The notes beneath the pieces are model-generated. The model was not told the DNA's origin and made no database searches. It worked only from the letters and a program-made list of their open reading frames with translations. Both the position numbers and the translations under genes were made by a program. Shown piece by piece: positions 59,424 to 64,000 of a stretch of 64,000 nucleotides of DNA (positions are counted from its first letter, which is position 1; every line of letters starts with the position of its first letter). The DNA lies in the NCBI RefSeq assembly GCF_963678975.1, contig NC_089274.1, positions 3,336,001 through 3,400,000 on the forward strand, read 5' to 3'. This stretch comes from Dysidea avara. Taxonomy: Eukaryota; Porifera; Demospongiae; Dictyoceratida; Dysideidae.

Positions 59424-59595
59424 TAAATATTTCGAGGGGCAAGGTTGAACAATGTTGCTAAAAATTTTTTTTCGCGGATTTGCAAACACTCCCAAATGTA
59501 TTAGCTAGACTATATGGAGGTATTGCAAGGCTAAAATTTTCGTTGATAACCTCCAAAACCATGAAATCAGCGAAAATTTTCCCCCCTCGAAATAT
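59424..59595. mobile_element. CCTAAATATTTCGAGGGG element, intact copy
   Basis: The left end CCTAAATATTTCGAGGGGC is mirrored by CCCCTCGAAATATTTAGG (59583-59600). The inner part has GAAAATTTT/AAAATTTTC pairs. It is non-coding. Confidence 0.75.
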
Positions 59596-60179
59596 TTAGG
59601 CTATATGGTACATCACGCACACAAAATATTATAATATACTGAGATTCATACTATATTGAAGATAATATGCATTAGTTTCTATTTACATGTTCATCAGTTT
59701 ATGGAGGGTGGATCTTTGGACTTCCGATCTGCAGAACAGTGATTCCCAGTAGCTACCTCTATAACATAAAGGCACACAAAATAACACTTGACACATAGAC
59801 TGATTATATTCTACTACAAAGAACAAATTACTGTTTAATGCTATATAATACAAGAATTTGGAATTTATAACTAGAGTAGGGACCATAGCACATCAATAAA
59901 AAGTACTGAAACAAGCTGGAGTAGTGCATGATATTAATTCACAGTAAAACAATAAGAAGTGTTTTGTCCCTACTGTGCTCCAAGATACCATAATGGAAAC
60001 GCACAGTAGGGATATAACACTTCAATTTGTTTTACTATCGTGCACTACTCCAACTTGTTTCAGTACTTTTATCGATGTGCTATGGTCCCTACCCTAGTTA
60101 TAAATTCCAAATTTTTTGAAATACTTGTTTGTTTACTTTTTTTGTAAATAATATTATTGATTGGTGACACATACTACAT

Positions 60180-60647
60180 TTGAAATGGCGCCGCGTGCCC
60201 CAGCTATATCATCTGAAAAGTGAAGTATCCATTACGCTTCGTTGTCAGCTATGTTCAACCCGTTACACAATCAAGAGTTGTTTGAAAAGTATCTCTGCAA
60301 CCCATGCATACCAAAAGGGTAGGTGCCATGCGCCCCAGTTATATCATCTGAAAAGTGAAGTATCCATTACACTTCGTTGTTGGCTATGTTCAACCCATTA
60401 CACAGCAGTACGAATCAAAAACTGTTTTAAAAACACCTCTGCAATTGAAGTAGCCACTATGAAAAATACGGATGATTTTCATTACGAAGGGAAGCCATCA
60501 CATGCTACCACCAAATCGAAACTTTTCGCTGTCAGCAAAGATGAATGGGACATAAAGGAGGACAACGGTAAGTCCATGAAGAATGCATGGTACGCACTGT
60601 GGCATGCCAAAAGGCACATCTCAGGCCGAAGCAACGTCGAACAGTGA
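60180..60647 (+). other. Conserved open frame, composite copy 4
   Basis: A 155-codon frame, longest of the copies because the repeated segment is in frame (KSEVSITLRC twice). Its C-terminal half carries SKDEWDIKEDNGKSMKNAW. Substitutions against copies 1 and 3 leave the frame open. No known family was recognised. Confidence 0.4.
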
Positions 60648-60700
60648 AAAAATCAAGCCCCTAGCTGCAGCCGTTATCAAGGTACGCTTGTCTGAAAACA

Positions 60701-60812
60701 TCAGTCAGTCAGTCAGTCAGTCAGTCAGTCAGTCAGTCAGTCAGTCAGTCAGTCAGTCAGTCAGTCAGTCAGTCAGTCAGTCAGTCAGTCAGTCAGTCAG
60801 TCAGTCAGTCAG
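60701..60812. repeat. (CAGT)n microsatellite, about 28 units
   Basis: A pure tetranucleotide array inside composite copy 4. The other copies have only short mixed versions at the same place, so the expansion is local. Confidence 0.95.
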
Positions 60813-61030
60813 TAGAAAATTCCGTTGAATAATTAAAAAAAAAAATTCTGTAGCAACTTGTTGAAAGCATTTCGGATCGATCTGAAGGCTTTCTTGGGCT
60901 TAGATTTACCTAACCAATACTGCCTTATCGTCGTCAGGGAAAATTGAGGCTGGTTTCTGGGAGATTTTATTTCGTGGGCCACGCCTACTCCTTTGTCATC
61001 CCTACTATACAGTTACTATCGTACTGTATG

Positions 61031-62090
61031 ATATACCCTAATACTCCAATGCTATATACCTTTGTCACAATACACTTAACACCATTACTATATTGTGGTT
61101 ATACTGAGCATCCATACAATTTAAATCTAAGTTCCTTAAATTATCTGCTTAGGCTAAGCAGATGATGATGATACAATAACAGCCAGCATGGAATGCAGGA
61201 AGTCAAGTTCCTATTTCCTATCTTGTATGGCTGCATGGATTAAGATAGGTCTTCCATGTACAAATCACTCTTCAGAATATTTTCAATACATACTCCATCT
61301 TATGAGCTGATCATGATTGTTAGATTAGACAAACAGCACAAGGAATTGTACAGTGACAATTTGATCAGCTGAGAAAGTGTGCTAATGAAACATAACGCTT
61401 AATATGCTGTTAAGTAGTGGCTGAATGATTCTTGGGTGACGATGCAGAGATTCTGCCATACATAATGGCTGATATCAATAACTAATCGGTGTTGGATGGT
61501 TTAGAAACTCACCGTGGCTGGGACCAATAACTAATCAGTGTCGGATGGCTTTGAAACTCACCATGGTTGTGATGGCTTCCCAGTCACGTGTCCAAATTTG
61601 GATGGATGGATGGCTGCATAATCTTTTTAAAATTTGTGCAAGCAGGAGTTCATAATAGAGAGGCCTCTCTATTATGAACTCTTGGTACAAGTAGTAGCTG
61701 GAAGCCATAACAATAATGTGTAGGTCTGTCTCTCACGTAGTTTTACTGAAAGCTATAAATTAATGTGGATGAAAGCAAAACTCTCCTATTGGTAACAGTA
61801 ATAGGAATTAAGAAAAAAAAAGTTGGGTATATAGACATCTCTATAGATTATGAATGGCTTGCTCATGTAGATATACACTAAAACCAATAGCTTGACAAAC
61901 GACAACACAAAGTAAAACTAATGTCTATTGTGTTGGTGTTCATTATGGAGCAAGCAAATGTTGTACAAAATGAGCACACGTGCATTTACTATTAGTTCAC
62001 TGAAACCTCTATAACCTGATGTTCATTGGTGATAAAAAATAGTGAGGATGTCGGATAATTGACATAGAGAAAGCCTCATTGATGCAGCCA
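61031..62090. other. Intergenic with tandem duplication and palindrome
   Basis: A 49-base imperfect tandem duplication is at 61472-61570 (CAATAACTAATC, GATGG, GAAACTCACC twice). The 36-base palindrome at 61646-61681 follows. No exon is supported. Confidence 0.45.
61646..61681. repeat. 36-base perfect palindrome (GAGTTCATAATA)
   Basis: GAGTTCATAATAGAGAGG is followed directly by its exact reverse complement with no loop. It shares the 12-base arm with the palindrome at 34149. Confidence 0.85.
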
Positions 62091-62096
62091 ATAGTA

Positions 62097-62240
62097 CAGT
62101 AAAGCCTGTATAATCAGGCCACTCGGTCACCTGTCTAAACTGACCGTTGTAATACTTCCCAAACGTGTCATTTGCATATAACCAGCCATCTGCTTAAGGA
62201 GGTCAGGCTCAAAGGTGACCATAACAGACAGGTTTTACTG
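62097..62240. mobile_element. Pogo/mariner-like MITE, TA-flanked, CAGTAAAGCC type
   Basis: The left end CAGTAAAGCCTGTATAATC and the right end GACAGGTTTTACTG are inverted and flanked by TA. A related fragment (GGCCAGTTTAGACAGGTGAC) is at about 63507-63530. Confidence 0.65.
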
Positions 62241-62745
62241 TACTGGTGTCAGATTATAGAGGTATTTTGGAATACTATGGGTTTAGATTAAAGATATTTT
62301 ACTATGTTTGCAAACCACAGTAAGAAGAGTAATAGCAGTTGTTACACAACATAATGTATAATACGTTAGGTATAAAAATTAACTGTTATAAAAAGTAAAA
62401 GTGTATTAAGAAAATGTCCACTGATGTCTGTGCACACATATGACCATGTCCACCTTTTCTAACTACCCCACATTTGAGATGGTTCCAGACATCAATATTC
62501 ATATTTCATTTACCATCTCTACTGGCTACCCCACAACAGTGATGATACACAACATCACTGGTACTCAACCATCATTGGTATTCAACAGCTGCTTGGCATG
62601 CTATTATTCATGTATGTAGTGGTTGACTGTGGTTAACCATTATAAGCCACATAAACTACAAGTGTCAGCTGTCAGAATATCAGAGTTTCAACAACTATAT
62701 TCACACTGCATGCTCTACGAAGATACACACTGCACACATATGTAC

Positions 62746-64000
<1,255 letters not shown>

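Larger units (their letters stand above)
59849..61030 (+). mobile_element. Composite hairpin repeat, copy 4
   Basis: The hairpin lies at 59849-60120 with arms ACTAGAGTAGGGACCATAGC and mirror. The body has a duplicated segment (AAAAGTGAAGTATCCATTAC at about 60219 and 60353), the conserved frame (to 60647), a long CAGT array and the end CCCTACTATACAGTTAC (61001). The most complete copy for the body. Confidence 0.8.

Overview
The window looks like nuclear DNA from an early-branching animal, most likely a marine sponge. The reasons are AT-rich sequence, protein genes split by very short GT-AG introns (46 to 60 bases is common), a RING plus TRAF-type zinc-finger gene, and an unusually dense load of fold-back elements, tRNA-headed repeats and decayed non-LTR retrotransposons. 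The assignment rests on overall character, not on a diagnostic gene. There is no rRNA, CRISPR or bacterial operon structure.

Four multi-exon genes can be assembled by hand, all on the minus strand. Gene A (7768-10867) and gene B (42179-46272) encode unrecognised acidic proteins of about 834 and 885 residues. They look like paralogues: a long first exon ending in a W-x-RQW region, then Asp/Glu-rich exons, an SSMVTG motif and 31-residue exons ending in LQ. Gene B appears to carry its acidic cassette twice. Gene C (17878-20147) encodes an unrecognised 327-residue protein. Gene D (26911-28479) encodes a 293-residue RING/TRAF-zinc-finger protein, probably a ubiquitin ligase. Two tiny two-exon candidates (23887-24127 minus; 48877-49140 plus) are much less certain.

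The rest is largely repeats. From left to right: a fold-back element (44-262); a tRNA-headed repeat about 830 bases long (414-1243) with a full reverse copy at 46555-47385 and a split copy at 5365-7125; a 31-base minisatellite (about 3860-5340); a 1.43-kb near-perfect palindrome (11907-13340) with a smaller element mirrored in both arms; four copies of a composite repeat made of a 300-base hairpin plus a short conserved open frame (13550-14674, 26082-26776, 32158-33933, 59849-61030); hAT-like elements, two of them with clear 8-base target duplications; a family of AGTCTCGCGTAGCCAGACC elements as short as 34 bases with 9-base target duplications (24132-24613); non-LTR retrotransposon remnants (6575-6849, 25100-25385, 38600-40580, 54860-55790, 56700-57310); and long CA/GT and CAGT microsatellites.

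I see no evidence that the genes form one pathway. Genes A and B are related to each other, and gene D is the only one with a recognisable biochemical role. Exon boundaries were inferred from splice consensus and frame continuity and would need transcript support.
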